Below are positions 8,077 through 17,129 of a stretch of 34,099 bases of DNA, one piece after another (the stretch's first letter is position 1; the number at the start of each line of letters is the position of its first letter). The translations under genes and the position numbers were made by a program. The notes below the pieces were generated by a model. The model was not told the origin of the DNA, did not search any database, and worked only from the letters and a program-made list of their open reading frames with translations. This DNA is from a virus: positions 1 through 34,099 of the IMG/VR virus record IMGVR_UViG_3300042691_020264; one strand, given 5' to 3'.

Positions 8077-9183
8077 ATGACTAACTCTAATTTGTGGATT
8101 CAAGCCGATGAGCTTGGAGATTACGCTTACACGGAATATTCTGAAGAAGCGGTGCAGGTAGCCTCTAACTTGCTTTGGGCTATGTCTGGCCGTAAATACA
8201 CAGGAGTCACAACTGTCACCGAGCGTTATACCTGTACTCTCCGAAACAATCGGATGGGTCCTTCTGATCGCACCAACAGCCCTGTACTATTCGGTGGTGA
8301 TGTGTATAACATTCCGTCCGGAGACTATGACGAATATTCTGAGCTGGTTGCTGACGGTCTTTCCCCCGACGCAAGAATTAGACTCCGCGGACGACCAGTC
8401 ACAAAAATCCACGCTATAAGAAACAAAACTGGAACCGTACTAGACCCATCCAGCTACTATCTAGTAGATCACTCAACAATTCATGTGCGTGTTGGAACTC
8501 CTTGGACTCCTTGCAACGTTGAAATTACATATTCATACGGAATTCCAGTCCCAGTCGCAGGTAGGATGGCAGCTAGAAAACTAGCTATTGAGTTTGCTCG
8601 ACTTTGGGGCGGTGACGAAGCCTGCGAGCTTCCCCAGCGTGTAACGTCTGTCTCTCGTCAGGGAGTTTCTTATACCATCCTAGACAACCAAGAATTCATT
8701 GATGAGCTTCGTACAGGTCTCTACGAAATTGACCTTTTCCTTAAGACCGTCAACCCAGACAATGCCCGCCGTAAGTCTAAGGTGTTTTCTGTAGACACCC
8801 CAAGAGCACGTCGCTACACTCCAAAAGCTCCAGTACTGGCTGCTGACGCAGATTACGACATTACTGTTGTGAAGACTGCAACCTCTACCTGGAGCTCGGC
8901 TGGCACTGATGCTGACCTTAGCAACTTCTTCCCTGCAAGCGGATATACACCACTAGTTACACTCTACAACTACAGTGGAACGACTTCAGTAAACTTGGAC
9001 TCTAGCTATATAACACTAGACAGTGTCAACGAAACCCTGAGTTTCGACGTCCCTTATGAAAGGGCAATGTCTGCGTTAGGATTAGTAGATCCAGGAACAT
9101 GGACCCTATGGGCTGTAGACGATAGCGATGGGTCACTAACTTATATTGCTGCTGGAAATCTCCAAGTAGTGATGTACTCATAG
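8077..9183 (+). CDS. Head-to-tail adaptor with extra C-terminal beta domain
   Basis: ATG at 8077 follows AGAGAGG at 8066-8072. The N-terminal part is helical (EEAVQVASNLLWAMSGRKY), followed by a beta region with GRPVTKIHAIRNKTGTVLD and DHSTIHVRVGTPWTPCNVEI, then helices (AARKLAIEFARLWGGDEACE), the usual make-up of actinophage head-tail adaptors that sit under the portal. About 100 C-terminal residues (from KAPVLAADADYDIT) form an extra, probably beta-rich domain. Adaptors of this family are generally shorter, so the 368-residue length comes from that addition. The downstream genes are also connector and neck components, which supports the assignment. Confidence 0.65.
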   Translation: MTNSNLWIQADELGDYAYTEYSEEAVQVASNLLWAMSGRKYTGVTTVTERYTCTLRNNRMGPSDRTNSPVLFGGDVYNIPSGDYDEYSELVADGLSPDARIRLRGRPVTKIHAIRNKTGTVLDPSSYYLVDHSTIHVRVGTPWTPCNVEITYSYGIPVPVAGRMAARKLAIEFARLWGGDEACELPQRVTSVSRQGVSYTILDNQEFIDELRTGLYEIDLFLKTVNPDNARRKSKVFSVDTPRARRYTPKAPVLAADADYDITVVKTATSTWSSAGTDADLSNFFPASGYTPLVTLYNYSGTTSVNLDSSYITLDSVNETLSFDVPYERAMSALGLVDPGTWTLWAVDDSDGSLTYIAAGNLQVVMYS

Positions 9184-9198
9184 TAGAAAGAAGAAAAA

Positions 9199-9420
9199 AT
9201 GGCCAACATTATGACTAACTTTACAGCCGCTGACATGCCTGGCGGAGTAAAGTCTAAGCCTGTTGTAAAGCCTGCACCAAAGGTCGCTGCTCCTGCACCA
9301 ACTCCTGCTCCTGAGCCTGTAGTTGTTGCCGAGCCTGTAGTTGTTGCTGAGCCAGCTCCTGTAGCTGAGCCAGTAGCTGTTGCAGAGCCAGCACCAATGG
9401 CTGAGCCGAAAGCAGAGTAA
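9199..9420 (+). CDS. Small Pro/Ala/Glu repeat protein
   Basis: A 73-residue protein from ATG 9199 with a purine-rich ribosome site (GAAAGAAG). The first 20 residues have mixed composition; the rest is a low-complexity tract repeating EPVVVA, EPAPVA and EPVAVA. It resembles no enzyme. The position between adaptor and tail-terminator genes suggests a virion or assembly role, and the repeat would form an extended, disordered chain. It keeps the spacing and direction of the operon, so it is likely translated. Function unknown. Confidence 0.55.
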   Translation: MANIMTNFTAADMPGGVKSKPVVKPAPKVAAPAPTPAPEPVVVAEPVVVAEPAPVAEPVAVAEPAPMAEPKAE

Positions 9421-9424
9421 TTAA

Positions 9425-9934
9425 ATGGTCTCCACTTATATTGATCTATCTGGAGTTACGGAAGATGCAACAAATCTCCGTGACATGCTTGATGGCGTCT
9501 TGTATAGGTTGGAGTCTGTTTTTCAATCCTACAACGTTAACTTACCTGCTCGCCGTTACTGGACAATGGGTCAACCCGCCATTGATTGCGAGCAATTGGT
9601 AGTTTCCTTCGTACAGATGTACCTTGGAGCTCCTGGAGATGAAGCCTCTACTCCTCAGAGATGTAATGTCCCTAGAAGTGCAGTTCTATCAATCTCTATC
9701 GCTAGAGAGGTACCTACCGTTGGTCAAAACGGTAGGCCTCCTAGCCCCGAAAAAATTCAAGCAGCATCCGAGAGCTCGGCTATTGACGCATGGGTTTTAA
9801 TGGAGTCTGTAAGACTTTTTGACATGTGGGACGAAACCGGATTTGGTCCTGGAGTTATTGCAACAGTTGATGTAACACCTCCAGAAGGCGGCTTCCAAAG
9901 TGTCAACATGCAAATAACAATGGCGGTTCCATAA
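9425..9934 (+). CDS. Putative tail terminator / head-tail joining protein
   Basis: ATG at 9425 is 5 bases after the previous stop. The 169 residues include AIDCEQLVVSFVQMYLGAPG, PRSAVLSISIAREVPTVGQN, SPEKIQAASESSAIDAWVLM and a C-terminal beta region ending GGFQSVNMQITMAVP, a pattern common to small actinophage proteins coded between the adaptor and the gp10-like neck protein. Position and size (about 150-170 residues) fit a tail terminator or stopper that caps the tube where it meets the head. The exact family is not certain; a general connector role is well supported by position. Confidence 0.5.
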   Translation: MVSTYIDLSGVTEDATNLRDMLDGVLYRLESVFQSYNVNLPARRYWTMGQPAIDCEQLVVSFVQMYLGAPGDEASTPQRCNVPRSAVLSISIAREVPTVGQNGRPPSPEKIQAASESSAIDAWVLMESVRLFDMWDETGFGPGVIATVDVTPPEGGFQSVNMQITMAVP

Positions 9935-9935
9935 A

Positions 9936-10442
9936 ATGTATGGCCTTCCGGATTCAATTGCCGGATACTATGCTTTAAAATACTCTAGGTCATTTAGGAG
10001 AATAAGATCTTCTAGAGGCGGCTCTCGCGGGGTTGTATTTTCTTTTGCAGTATCTAATGTAGAGATATATCAAAACGCTCTTAGGGCTGAACTTCAAACT
10101 CCAGCCGGTGGTCTATGGAAGTACCTGGAAAAACAGGGAAGTAAAGCAGTAGCAGCCGCAAAAAGGCAAGTTGGAGTTAAAACCGGCGCTTTAAGACGGT
10201 CTATACATATGAAACACCTAGCAAATGCTAATGGGCAGTATCTCTGGATAGGTTCCAATAAAAACTATGCCTATATCCACCACGAGGGAACTAGACCACA
10301 CATAATTACACCGACAAAAGCTAAAGCTCTTAGATTTACTTCTGGAAGAAGAGTTATATACACAAGGATGGTCAAACATCCTGGAACAAAGCCAAATAGA
10401 TACTTGTCTAATCAGCTTAGATTTTTCATGATGAAGGTTTAA
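9936..10442 (+). CDS. HK97 gp10-like neck protein
   Basis: ATG at 9936 is one base after the previous stop. The 168 residues carry the gp10-like core: a helix with QNALRAELQTPAGGLWKYL, AKRQVGVKTGALRRSIHM, then YLWIGSNKNYAYIHHEGTRP and GRRVIYTRMVKHPGTKPNRY. The TGALRRSI, YIHHEGTRPH and HPGTKP elements are typical of this family, which joins head and tail. The N-terminal 35 residues are Arg/Ser rich and probably flexible. The next genes are the tail assembly chaperones, as is common in siphoviruses. Confidence 0.65.
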   Translation: MYGLPDSIAGYYALKYSRSFRRIRSSRGGSRGVVFSFAVSNVEIYQNALRAELQTPAGGLWKYLEKQGSKAVAAAKRQVGVKTGALRRSIHMKHLANANGQYLWIGSNKNYAYIHHEGTRPHIITPTKAKALRFTSGRRVIYTRMVKHPGTKPNRYLSNQLRFFMMKV

Positions 10443-10501
10443 TTTGTGGGGTAAAATATAGATGTCAAATGACCAAATAATGATAGAAAGAGTAAATATA
10501 A

Positions 10502-10837
10502 ATGACTGATCGTTTTAAAGACTTTGGTTCTGGAAATAAGTCCGAAAAAGCTGCAATTAAGTTCAAGCTCCACGATGAGGAGTTTCAGTGCGTTTCGGAA
10601 ATTCAAGGAAAAGTTCTTCTTGACATGGTTAGCAGATCCCAGTCGGATGACCCTGTAGTCGCAGCTAACGTTGTTACAGACTTTTTTGAAAGAGTTTTGA
10701 CCGATGAAAGCTTGGATAGATTCAACGCTTTGACATTGGACAAGGAAAGAATTGTTACGATGGAGACTTTGTCAGAAATCGTAGCATGGCTGATTGAGGA
10801 GTACACTGGACGCCCAAATCAGCAGCCAGAGGTTTAA
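10502..10837 (+). CDS. Tail assembly chaperone, short form (G-like)
   Basis: The 111-residue unshifted product starts at ATG 10502. It contains KFKLHDEEFQCVSEIQGKVL and a helical remainder (VVTDFFERVLTDESLDRFNA, IVAWLIEEYTGRPNQQPEV), the form of actinophage tail assembly chaperones coded directly before the tape measure gene. It should bind the tape measure before tube polymerisation. Slippery site CCCAAAT at 10813-10819 lies six codons before its stop; shifted ribosomes make the long form. A purine-rich stretch (GATAGAAAGAG) upstream may serve as the ribosome site, and GGTAAAATAT at 10450-10459 is a possible promoter element. Confidence 0.75.
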   Translation: MTDRFKDFGSGNKSEKAAIKFKLHDEEFQCVSEIQGKVLLDMVSRSQSDDPVVAANVVTDFFERVLTDESLDRFNALTLDKERIVTMETLSEIVAWLIEEYTGRPNQQPEV

Positions 10838-11226
10838 TTAGCTGGGCAATAGACCTCTGGCCATACGTTAATGGTAAAGCATTAACAAACAACTTAAGAT
10901 TGCCAGAAATGGAGGCATCAGACATGAGTGATGTTATTCATTTTTATTTTGAAGAGGACTCGAAATACGCCTCCGCTGAACAAGCAGAGTCGATAAGCAA
11001 GCTTAGGAACCAGCTGTACTTGATGTACAACCAAATATACAAGTACGGCATGTCTGGATCTAGGTCTAGCAGAGCTTACATGCCAAAAGGCTCTTCAGCA
11101 GACTACGGGTTCGATGATGACGGGCTAGGAGCAGTTGGAGAAAGTAAACCTTACATTCCTCCAACAGACTTCAATCCAGAGTCAGTGAATCCATTTGGTC
11201 CAGATCTTGATGCACCATTAAATTAG
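10502..11226 (+). CDS. Tail assembly chaperone, -1 frameshift long form (GT-like)
   Basis: Join of 10502-10819 and 10819-11226, giving about 241 residues. The second frame is open from before the slippery site, and its only early start (TTG 10900) has no ribosome site, so it is most likely reached by frameshifting. CCCAAAT sits in the zero frame as C CCA AAT, allowing both tRNAs to slip back one base. Five bases later comes a 9-base-pair hairpin (10825-10833 with 10853-10861), the classic arrangement of slip site, spacer and structure. The second-frame part has a helical segment (KLRNQLYLMYNQIYKYGMSG) and a disordered Gly/Ser/Pro C-terminus. The ratio of long to short form usually matters for tail assembly in siphoviruses. 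This is a strong sequence-based call. Confidence 0.8.
10813..10861 (+). promoter_or_regulatory. -1 ribosomal frameshift signal (slippery heptamer plus hairpin)
   Basis: Heptamer CCCAAAT at 10813-10819, spacer CAGCA, then stem GCCAGAGGT (10825-10833) with ACCTCTGGC (10853-10861) around a 19-base loop. A second perfect hairpin, GTTAATG with CATTAAC (10867-10873 and 10880-10886), follows directly and could add to the pause. Confidence 0.8.
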
Positions 11227-11238
11227 GAGGTGAATTAA

Positions 11239-13854
11239 TTGGCAGTTGTCGGCGAAGCGCATATTATTGTTCGCGCTATAACCACTGGAGTTGCCAATGA
11301 CATTCGCCGAGGGTTTAGTGGCTTAAGCGGGAACACCGACCGAATTGCAAGCCGCGCTGGTCAATCTCTTGGAGATGCTTTTCTAAAGGGCTTTAACAGA
11401 AGTGGCTCTAACGTATTTAGTAATCTAGCTAATCAACTAGAAGCCATAGTTCCAGATGCTGAAGCAGCGCGTCTAGGTTTTAGGCGTCTTGTTAGAACAA
11501 GTTTTACCCTAGGTCCAGCTATTGCTGGAATTATTGGTGGCATCTCGGCTCTAATTGGAGCTTTAGGAGCATTGGTTGGTGCTGCTGGAGGTGCGGCAGC
11601 AAGCCTACTTGGCGTTGTTAGTGCCGCAATACAGTTACGTGTTGGTTTTGCTTTAGCTGGCTTTGCTCTAAATGGAGTAAGTCAAGCAGTTTCTGCTGCC
11701 ACGGATGTAAATAGTACTTATTCGCGTAGCGTTAGGCAGGCTAGAGAAGAACTTCAACAACTCAAGTTTGAGGCAGAAGAAGCAGCTCTTTCCCAAGAAG
11801 AAGCAGCTATAAATCTAGAAAAAGCTAGAGAAGCACTTCTTAGGGCTCAAGATCTACCAATCAACTCTAGAGAGCGTCGAGAAGCAGAGCTTGCAGCAAA
11901 GCAAGCAGAGCTGGCTTATAGAAGAGCCAAGGATAGAAACCAAGACGTTGCTGAAGAGCTAGAAAAAGGCGCTAATGCAGGAGTAAATGACCCGTACGCT
12001 AACCTAACTCCTGCTCAAAAAGAGTTTGCAAAATTCCTTGTCAGTTTAAAAGGCACAATTGATGAGCTTAGAGACGCTGTTGCTAGAGGCTTCTTGCCTG
12101 GCCTCGAGAGAGGAATTACAACTCTTCAAAAGGCATTCGGGAATAGACTAGAGCCAGCTTTAGAGTCGTTTGGCAACAGTCTTGGCACTGCTATTGATAA
12201 CTTTGTTGCTGGATTTACTCGAGGCGGCGGTCCTGCCAAGGTCTTGGAATTTCTCGAGCTAGCCGGACCAAACATTGAAGAGTTTGGTCGAATTGCCGGA
12301 GAGCTTTTTGGAGTTGTAGTAGACCTTTTAGTAGAGGCAGAGCCCCTAACAGACGGCTTCATTGGGTTCCTTAGTGACTCAGTTGCAAGCTTTAAAACCT
12401 TTATTGACACTGCCAAAGGCGACGGTTCTCTACAAGAGTTCTTTACCAAGGCAATGGAAAGCGCCGACCTATTTGGTCAAATAATTGGAAATATTTTCAA
12501 CTTTTTCGGCGACATCATTGGTGCTAACGTTGGAGAAGACAGTCCTGGTGGAGAGCTGCTCAAATTCTTCAGAGATGCCACGGCAAATCTAGCTTCGCTG
12601 GGGGACAGCGCCGAGGGCGGCACTTCCCCCCTACAAGACTTTTTCAAGAGTGCTGTAGAAAACGCCAAGCCCGTCTTGTCGCTTCTTGGTGGAATCTTAA
12701 AAGCATTCCTAGACCTTGGAACTAACGAAAATATTGGAAAAGCATTCGAGACTCTTGCAGCTCCGGAAAACATAGAAACTTTCCAAAACTTCCTAAACGA
12801 GCTTGCTGACTCTGCCCCGACCTTGGCAGAGCTGGGGGTTGCACTTGGAGACATAATTGCGGCGCTCACGGATAGCGGCGCGGCTGACATTTTCCTAGGA
12901 ATTCTTAGAGATGCGTTTACGTTCATAAGAGACATTCTTCAAAATGAAGTAGTAATTGGATTCCTAGACTTTATTGGAAGAATTTTTGCAGCAGTTTCTG
13001 CTATTACATTCCTAATTGGAAGCTTCCGTCTATTTGGAAAGGTTATCATAGGCATCCTTATACAGGCTCTAAGAAATTTTGGTGGGCTCATAGGATTTAT
13101 AGGAAATCTTCAAAGCTTTTTCCTTAGGCTCATTCTTAGCGGGGGGCAGTTCCTAGGTCTAGTGGGGCGTATTGGAATGTTTTTAACCGGTCCGCTTGGT
13201 ATAGCAATAGGACTAATTACCACCGCTCTTACTTTTTTCTTTACTCAAACTGAGTTGGGTAAGCAAATATGGGAAGACTTCTCAAAGTTTATTGGTGACG
13301 CCTGGAACAAGACCGTAGAAAATATCAGTAAGGGCTGGGACCAAATCATTGGATTCTTCTCCAATATCGGCCCGAATCTAGGGAACATATTTAAGGGAAT
13401 TGTAAACTTTGTTCTTGATGTCTGGGAAGGGTTCATAAATAACCTAATTACTGGAATCAATACAGGAATTTTAGCTGCTATAAATAATATAAAAATTGAA
13501 ATTCCTCAATGGGTTAGGGATGGAGCTGCTTTACTGGGCTTCAATCTTCCAACTAACGTAGGCTTTAATCTTCCTCCTATAGCCGCATATAGAATTCCTA
13601 GACTTGCAGACGGCGGTATCGTGATGCCTTCTACTGGTGGAACGCTTGCCCAGATTGCAGAAGCCGGAAGGCCGGAGCGTGTAGAGCCTTTAGATCCAAG
13701 TGGCTTATCTCGAAGGGATAGAGCACTTATCGCTGAGCTATCAGGCAATGGTATGAACATCAACGTATACCCGTCTGCTGGTATGGATGAAAGAGAGCTA
13801 GCAGAAATGGTGTCTAGACGTATTGCATCCGAGATTAGAAAAGGAAGAATCTAA
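11239..13854 (+). CDS. Tape measure protein
   Basis: The start is TTG at 11239, fixed by AGGAGG at 11225-11230, which overlaps the chaperone stop codon. At 871 residues it would span a tail of roughly 130 nm by the usual 1.5 angstrom per residue rule. Features: a Gly/Ala hydrophobic segment (about residues 92-150), a coiled-coil Ala/Glu/Arg region (about 170-245, EEAALSQEEAAINLEKAREA), a long helical middle, and a second hydrophobic region (about 570-680) with likely membrane-active helices (FLDFIGRIFAAVSAITFLIG). The C-terminus carries RLADGGIVMPSTGGTLAQIAEAG, widely seen at tape measure C-termini. It sets tail length and probably helps DNA pass the host membrane. No lysozyme or peptidase motif was recognised. 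Confidence 0.9.
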   Translation: MAVVGEAHIIVRAITTGVANDIRRGFSGLSGNTDRIASRAGQSLGDAFLKGFNRSGSNVFSNLANQLEAIVPDAEAARLGFRRLVRTSFTLGPAIAGIIGGISALIGALGALVGAAGGAAASLLGVVSAAIQLRVGFALAGFALNGVSQAVSAATDVNSTYSRSVRQAREELQQLKFEAEEAALSQEEAAINLEKAREALLRAQDLPINSRERREAELAAKQAELAYRRAKDRNQDVAEELEKGANAGVNDPYANLTPAQKEFAKFLVSLKGTIDELRDAVARGFLPGLERGITTLQKAFGNRLEPALESFGNSLGTAIDNFVAGFTRGGGPAKVLEFLELAGPNIEEFGRIAGELFGVVVDLLVEAEPLTDGFIGFLSDSVASFKTFIDTAKGDGSLQEFFTKAMESADLFGQIIGNIFNFFGDIIGANVGEDSPGGELLKFFRDATANLASLGDSAEGGTSPLQDFFKSAVENAKPVLSLLGGILKAFLDLGTNENIGKAFETLAAPENIETFQNFLNELADSAPTLAELGVALGDIIAALTDSGAADIFLGILRDAFTFIRDILQNEVVIGFLDFIGRIFAAVSAITFLIGSFRLFGKVIIGILIQALRNFGGLIGFIGNLQSFFLRLILSGGQFLGLVGRIGMFLTGPLGIAIGLITTALTFFFTQTELGKQIWEDFSKFIGDAWNKTVENISKGWDQIIGFFSNIGPNLGNIFKGIVNFVLDVWEGFINNLITGINTGILAAINNIKIEIPQWVRDGAALLGFNLPTNVGFNLPPIAAYRIPRLADGGIVMPSTGGTLAQIAEAGRPERVEPLDPSGLSRRDRALIAELSGNGMNINVYPSAGMDERELAEMVSRRIASEIRKGRI

Positions 13855-14795
13855 TGTCTAACTACTACGAACCAACAACTAATCTTCCACAAGACTTACA
13901 AAAAGAAGAAAATAGAATTGTCAATAAGGCACTGTCGGCCTTGCCAATCCCATATTTGTCAGGTCTCAAGCTAGATGCTGACATCTCTCTAGGCAATCTA
14001 ACCCTAAACACAATAGACAACAATGACGTTGTTTGGGTGTGCACTGATTTAGAAGGTTGGTGGACCATCCCTGAGCCAGAGTTCCCAGATTTGACAAGAG
14101 GTTGGGGCGATGGTTCGTACGATGCTGTTGGTAGATACGCTTCAAGACTAATAACTTTAAATGGTTCCTTTTTAACTCAGTCGCCAAGTCAGGTAGAGGT
14201 TGCCAGGGCTACCCTAATTGATGCAATCAACCTGGTCTACGTCGGGGCCAAATTAGTAGTCGACGAATCTACTCCTAAGAGCTCTTTTGTTAGACTCAGT
14301 GGGCGTCCAGAGATTACATCAGTTAAAGCCAGGGGTCGCCACGACTTCTCTATTGGACTAAAAGCTCCGGACCCAATTAAGTATGAATACCTATCTGCTG
14401 ACTATAGAAATAGCACTTTGTCTAGTGGTGGATCGGTGACACTAACAAATGCTGGTAATACCAGAACACCTATTATTTTCGAGCTTTCTGGAACTATAAC
14501 AGGCGGCCAGATAACTAATACCTATACCAATCTAGCTGGGCAAACTCAGACAGACACCATCGGTGGCATAACTAAGTCAAGCTCTTCATATAAGACTGAG
14601 ATTGACACCTATAACCGATCGGTAATTAGAGTTGACGCAACAACCGGAGCATTTATAACCTCTTCAAGAGGAGACATTAACTCTTATGTTGACTGGATCC
14701 AACTATATCCAGGCACCAACTTAATTCAGTTCAGCACCACAGGCGGATCGTCGCAGTCTTGTAAGATTTACTACCGATCAGGCTGGATTGGTTAG
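13854..14795 (+). CDS. Minor tail protein, distal-tail (Dit)-like
   Basis: ATG at 13854 overlaps the tape measure stop (TAATG), pointing to coupled translation. The 313 residues begin with a mixed segment, then LDADISLGNLTLNTIDNNDV, WVCTDLEGWWTIPEPEFPDL, GSYDAVGRYASRLITLNGSF and a beta-rich C-terminal half (GRHDFSIGLKAPDPIKYEYL). This is the layout of siphovirus distal tail proteins, whose N-terminal barrel rings the tail tip. Its place right after the tape measure and before the gp37-like hub protein is the standard order. The C-terminal part (about 190-313) looks like a jelly-roll or carbohydrate-binding-like domain, but that is inference. Confidence 0.7.
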   Translation: MSNYYEPTTNLPQDLQKEENRIVNKALSALPIPYLSGLKLDADISLGNLTLNTIDNNDVVWVCTDLEGWWTIPEPEFPDLTRGWGDGSYDAVGRYASRLITLNGSFLTQSPSQVEVARATLIDAINLVYVGAKLVVDESTPKSSFVRLSGRPEITSVKARGRHDFSIGLKAPDPIKYEYLSADYRNSTLSSGGSVTLTNAGNTRTPIIFELSGTITGGQITNTYTNLAGQTQTDTIGGITKSSSSYKTEIDTYNRSVIRVDATTGAFITSSRGDINSYVDWIQLYPGTNLIQFSTTGGSSQSCKIYYRSGWIG

Positions 14796-14831
14796 TGTAA
14801 AATTCTAGTAATGACGAATTGAAGGATATAG

Positions 14832-17129
14832 ATGTCTCCAGTCTCTACGGGCTCCAGCACCGCGCTAAGCGTTGATTATAGATACATCTTTGTTGACACC
14901 CTTAGTGACGATGTAATTGCTGAACTTCCTTTGGTAGATGTTAATTTTTCTACCAAACTAAATGAAGCCGGGTCACTAAACGGATCCTTTCCAATTACTG
15001 AAGATGTTTCTGTACAGGAAGTTTACAAAAACACTTTGCCTGGTAAAACTTCACTATATGTTTTAAGAAATGGCGTATGCGTTTGGGGTGGAATCGTATC
15101 TGCCAGGTCTTACAACATTAAAGAAAAAATTCTAGATATTTCAGCTGATGAGTTCCTAAGCTACTTAGACAGAAGAGTTGTTTGGAAGACCTGGTCTACA
15201 GAATATGCCGTTGATATTGAAATATTTGCCGACCCCGCAAATTCAAGCAGAATAATTGGAAAAGCGACTCTAGCTGGAAATGCCACTCACGAAGACTTTA
15301 ACTTGGTTGCTGGTAAGAGCAAAGTTTGGTTTAGCTTTGCTGAAGAGCCTATTTCTGAGGCGGACGAGAATTCAGGTCAAACAACAGCTGGAACTGACAC
15401 TGATTCTAAAGACAAGCCAAGCACTCCAGTTAGAACATATGCCCAATATTCCGGGCAATACACGGTTCTAAACGATCCTACGTACGGTGTCGACACAACT
15501 GACTACAAGTTTTTTCACTTTGCGGGATTTTACAAACCAGCTAGTGCTAAAAACTTTAGGAAACTTGAAATAGGAAACATTGATTCTGAAATAGTTTCGG
15601 TTCGCTTTAGAATGGAGACTGACGACTACTTAAACAATTTACTTACCCGTCATTTCTCTGACGACTTACTAGACTTAAGCTTTGCAAATGAGTACATAGC
15701 TCCCGCCCGGTTTACTAGATACGAGGTTTACAGCTATTCTCGCTCAAATAACGTAGCAATAATAACAACTACTGATAAAAACTATTTCATTCCAGGGCAA
15801 ATAATTGCTGTAAGAGACTTACCAGGATTCAACACTTCTAGAACTAAAATTCTTTCTGTTGGCTCAGACAACAGGACGTTTACATTTGCATATACTGGTG
15901 CAAATGTTACTGCAAACACTATAGCAAGCCCTACAAATTACACGATAACTCACTATCAGCGATCAAACAACATAGTTTCTATTACTACTTCTGTGAACCA
16001 TGGCTTTGACGAAGGTGACATAGTAGAGATTGCTGGTCTAGACAATAGAATTGATGCTGAAGTAAAGTATTTGGTTACAAGGATAGGAACTAGCGCTGGA
16101 CCTAATCCAAAGGTTTTTCAGTTCTACTCACCCGGAACTGCCATACGTTTTAGTAAAGCTCCTTCTGGTGCTACAGCAACTAAACTTCCGATTGTTGAAG
16201 CTCTTACCGCGGGATCGTTTACAGACAATTCTGATATTGGAATAACTTTCAGCACTAATGCAAACGTGATAACTACCAGAGCATACCAAGATGCCATACG
16301 TGGAGCTGAGCTATTTACCTTTAAGGAAGTTATAGATAAATACGCTGGAGATGTCTTGGGATTTGACTACCGAATCGACTGCTCTTATGACTCTGTGACT
16401 GACACTTTTTCTAAAGAATTTAAGTTTTTACCGCTCAAGCCAGAATCTCTGACAGCTGCAATAACCAGCCTTCCTGGTGGAGTACTCCCACAAAACACGC
16501 TGCCATCCATCGAGTATTTTTCTGTTGATGGAAGAAATGCTCGCGGTATCTCATTCGAGTTTCCCGGGAATATCGAAAGTGTCGACTTCAACGAAACCCT
16601 AGAAGAAGGAGCTACAAGAGTCTTTGTTCAGGGAAAGACAGACGTAGATGCTCCGCCTCCTTATGCAGCATTCTCTGACTTTGACTTCCTTAGAGGAGAG
16701 CTTTCTGATGGAAGGCGTTGGCCAATTTTTGATAAAGTAGTTAAAAAAGATAAGATGTACTACAACGATGACTTGTATAGGGTGTCAAAAAGAATTCTTT
16801 CTGAAGCTCAACTACCAGTTGCTACCTTCTCTATAACGGTAAACGGGACTTTGAATCCTCAGGTGGGTAGCTACAAACCGGGAGACTGGTGCATAGTAAA
16901 CATTCAAGATCCGTTTATCGCTGAGCGTCTATCTAGTTACTATGAAAATAGCGGTGACACTACAAGAAACGTCTTTCTTAGAAAGATAACCTCTATAAAT
17001 GTTCAGCTTTCAAACAACCCGGCTCTGCCAGAACAGGTGTCATTGGAGCTCGTTACGGAGCCAGGTGTCGACATAACTGGTAGAGAAACCGAGTGGCGAG
17101 TTGAAGAAGAGAAACCGGAGACTGTCTAG
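14832..17129 (+). CDS. Minor tail protein, ReqiPepy6 gp37-like (tail tip hub)
   Basis: ATG at 14832 follows GAAGGA at 14821-14826. The N-terminus matches the gp37-like family: ELPLVDVNFSTKLNEAGSLN, LYVLRNGVCVWGGIVSARSY and ILDISADEFLSYLDRRVVWK. The C-terminal part also looks family-like (VNGTLNPQVGSYKPGDWCIV). Between them, residues about 297-445 hold two copies of the beta module also found in the tail-tube and fibre proteins (VSITTSVNHGFDEGDIVEIA). Family members form the hub or baseplate ring that carries fibres. No enzymatic motif was recognised. The 765-residue length exceeds the usual family size because of the inserted modules. The stop overlaps the start of the fibre gene. Confidence 0.7.
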   Translation: MSPVSTGSSTALSVDYRYIFVDTLSDDVIAELPLVDVNFSTKLNEAGSLNGSFPITEDVSVQEVYKNTLPGKTSLYVLRNGVCVWGGIVSARSYNIKEKILDISADEFLSYLDRRVVWKTWSTEYAVDIEIFADPANSSRIIGKATLAGNATHEDFNLVAGKSKVWFSFAEEPISEADENSGQTTAGTDTDSKDKPSTPVRTYAQYSGQYTVLNDPTYGVDTTDYKFFHFAGFYKPASAKNFRKLEIGNIDSEIVSVRFRMETDDYLNNLLTRHFSDDLLDLSFANEYIAPARFTRYEVYSYSRSNNVAIITTTDKNYFIPGQIIAVRDLPGFNTSRTKILSVGSDNRTFTFAYTGANVTANTIASPTNYTITHYQRSNNIVSITTSVNHGFDEGDIVEIAGLDNRIDAEVKYLVTRIGTSAGPNPKVFQFYSPGTAIRFSKAPSGATATKLPIVEALTAGSFTDNSDIGITFSTNANVITTRAYQDAIRGAELFTFKEVIDKYAGDVLGFDYRIDCSYDSVTDTFSKEFKFLPLKPESLTAAITSLPGGVLPQNTLPSIEYFSVDGRNARGISFEFPGNIESVDFNETLEEGATRVFVQGKTDVDAPPPYAAFSDFDFLRGELSDGRRWPIFDKVVKKDKMYYNDDLYRVSKRILSEAQLPVATFSITVNGTLNPQVGSYKPGDWCIVNIQDPFIAERLSSYYENSGDTTRNVFLRKITSINVQLSNNPALPEQVSLELVTEPGVDITGRETEWRVEEEKPETV

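Noticed and set aside
10462-10509. 15-codon frame MSNDQIMIERVNIND before the chaperone gene
   Set aside because: It overlaps the chaperone start in another frame and has no ribosome site or recognisable feature.
10900-11226. Independent gene starting at TTG 10900
   Set aside because: No ribosome site, and the frame continues upstream to a slippery site with a proper hairpin; it is better explained as the frameshift extension.
12126-12935. Antisense frames opposite the tape measure gene
   Set aside because: They are Ser/Pro/Lys-rich shadows of the real gene, with no ribosome sites or domain patterns.
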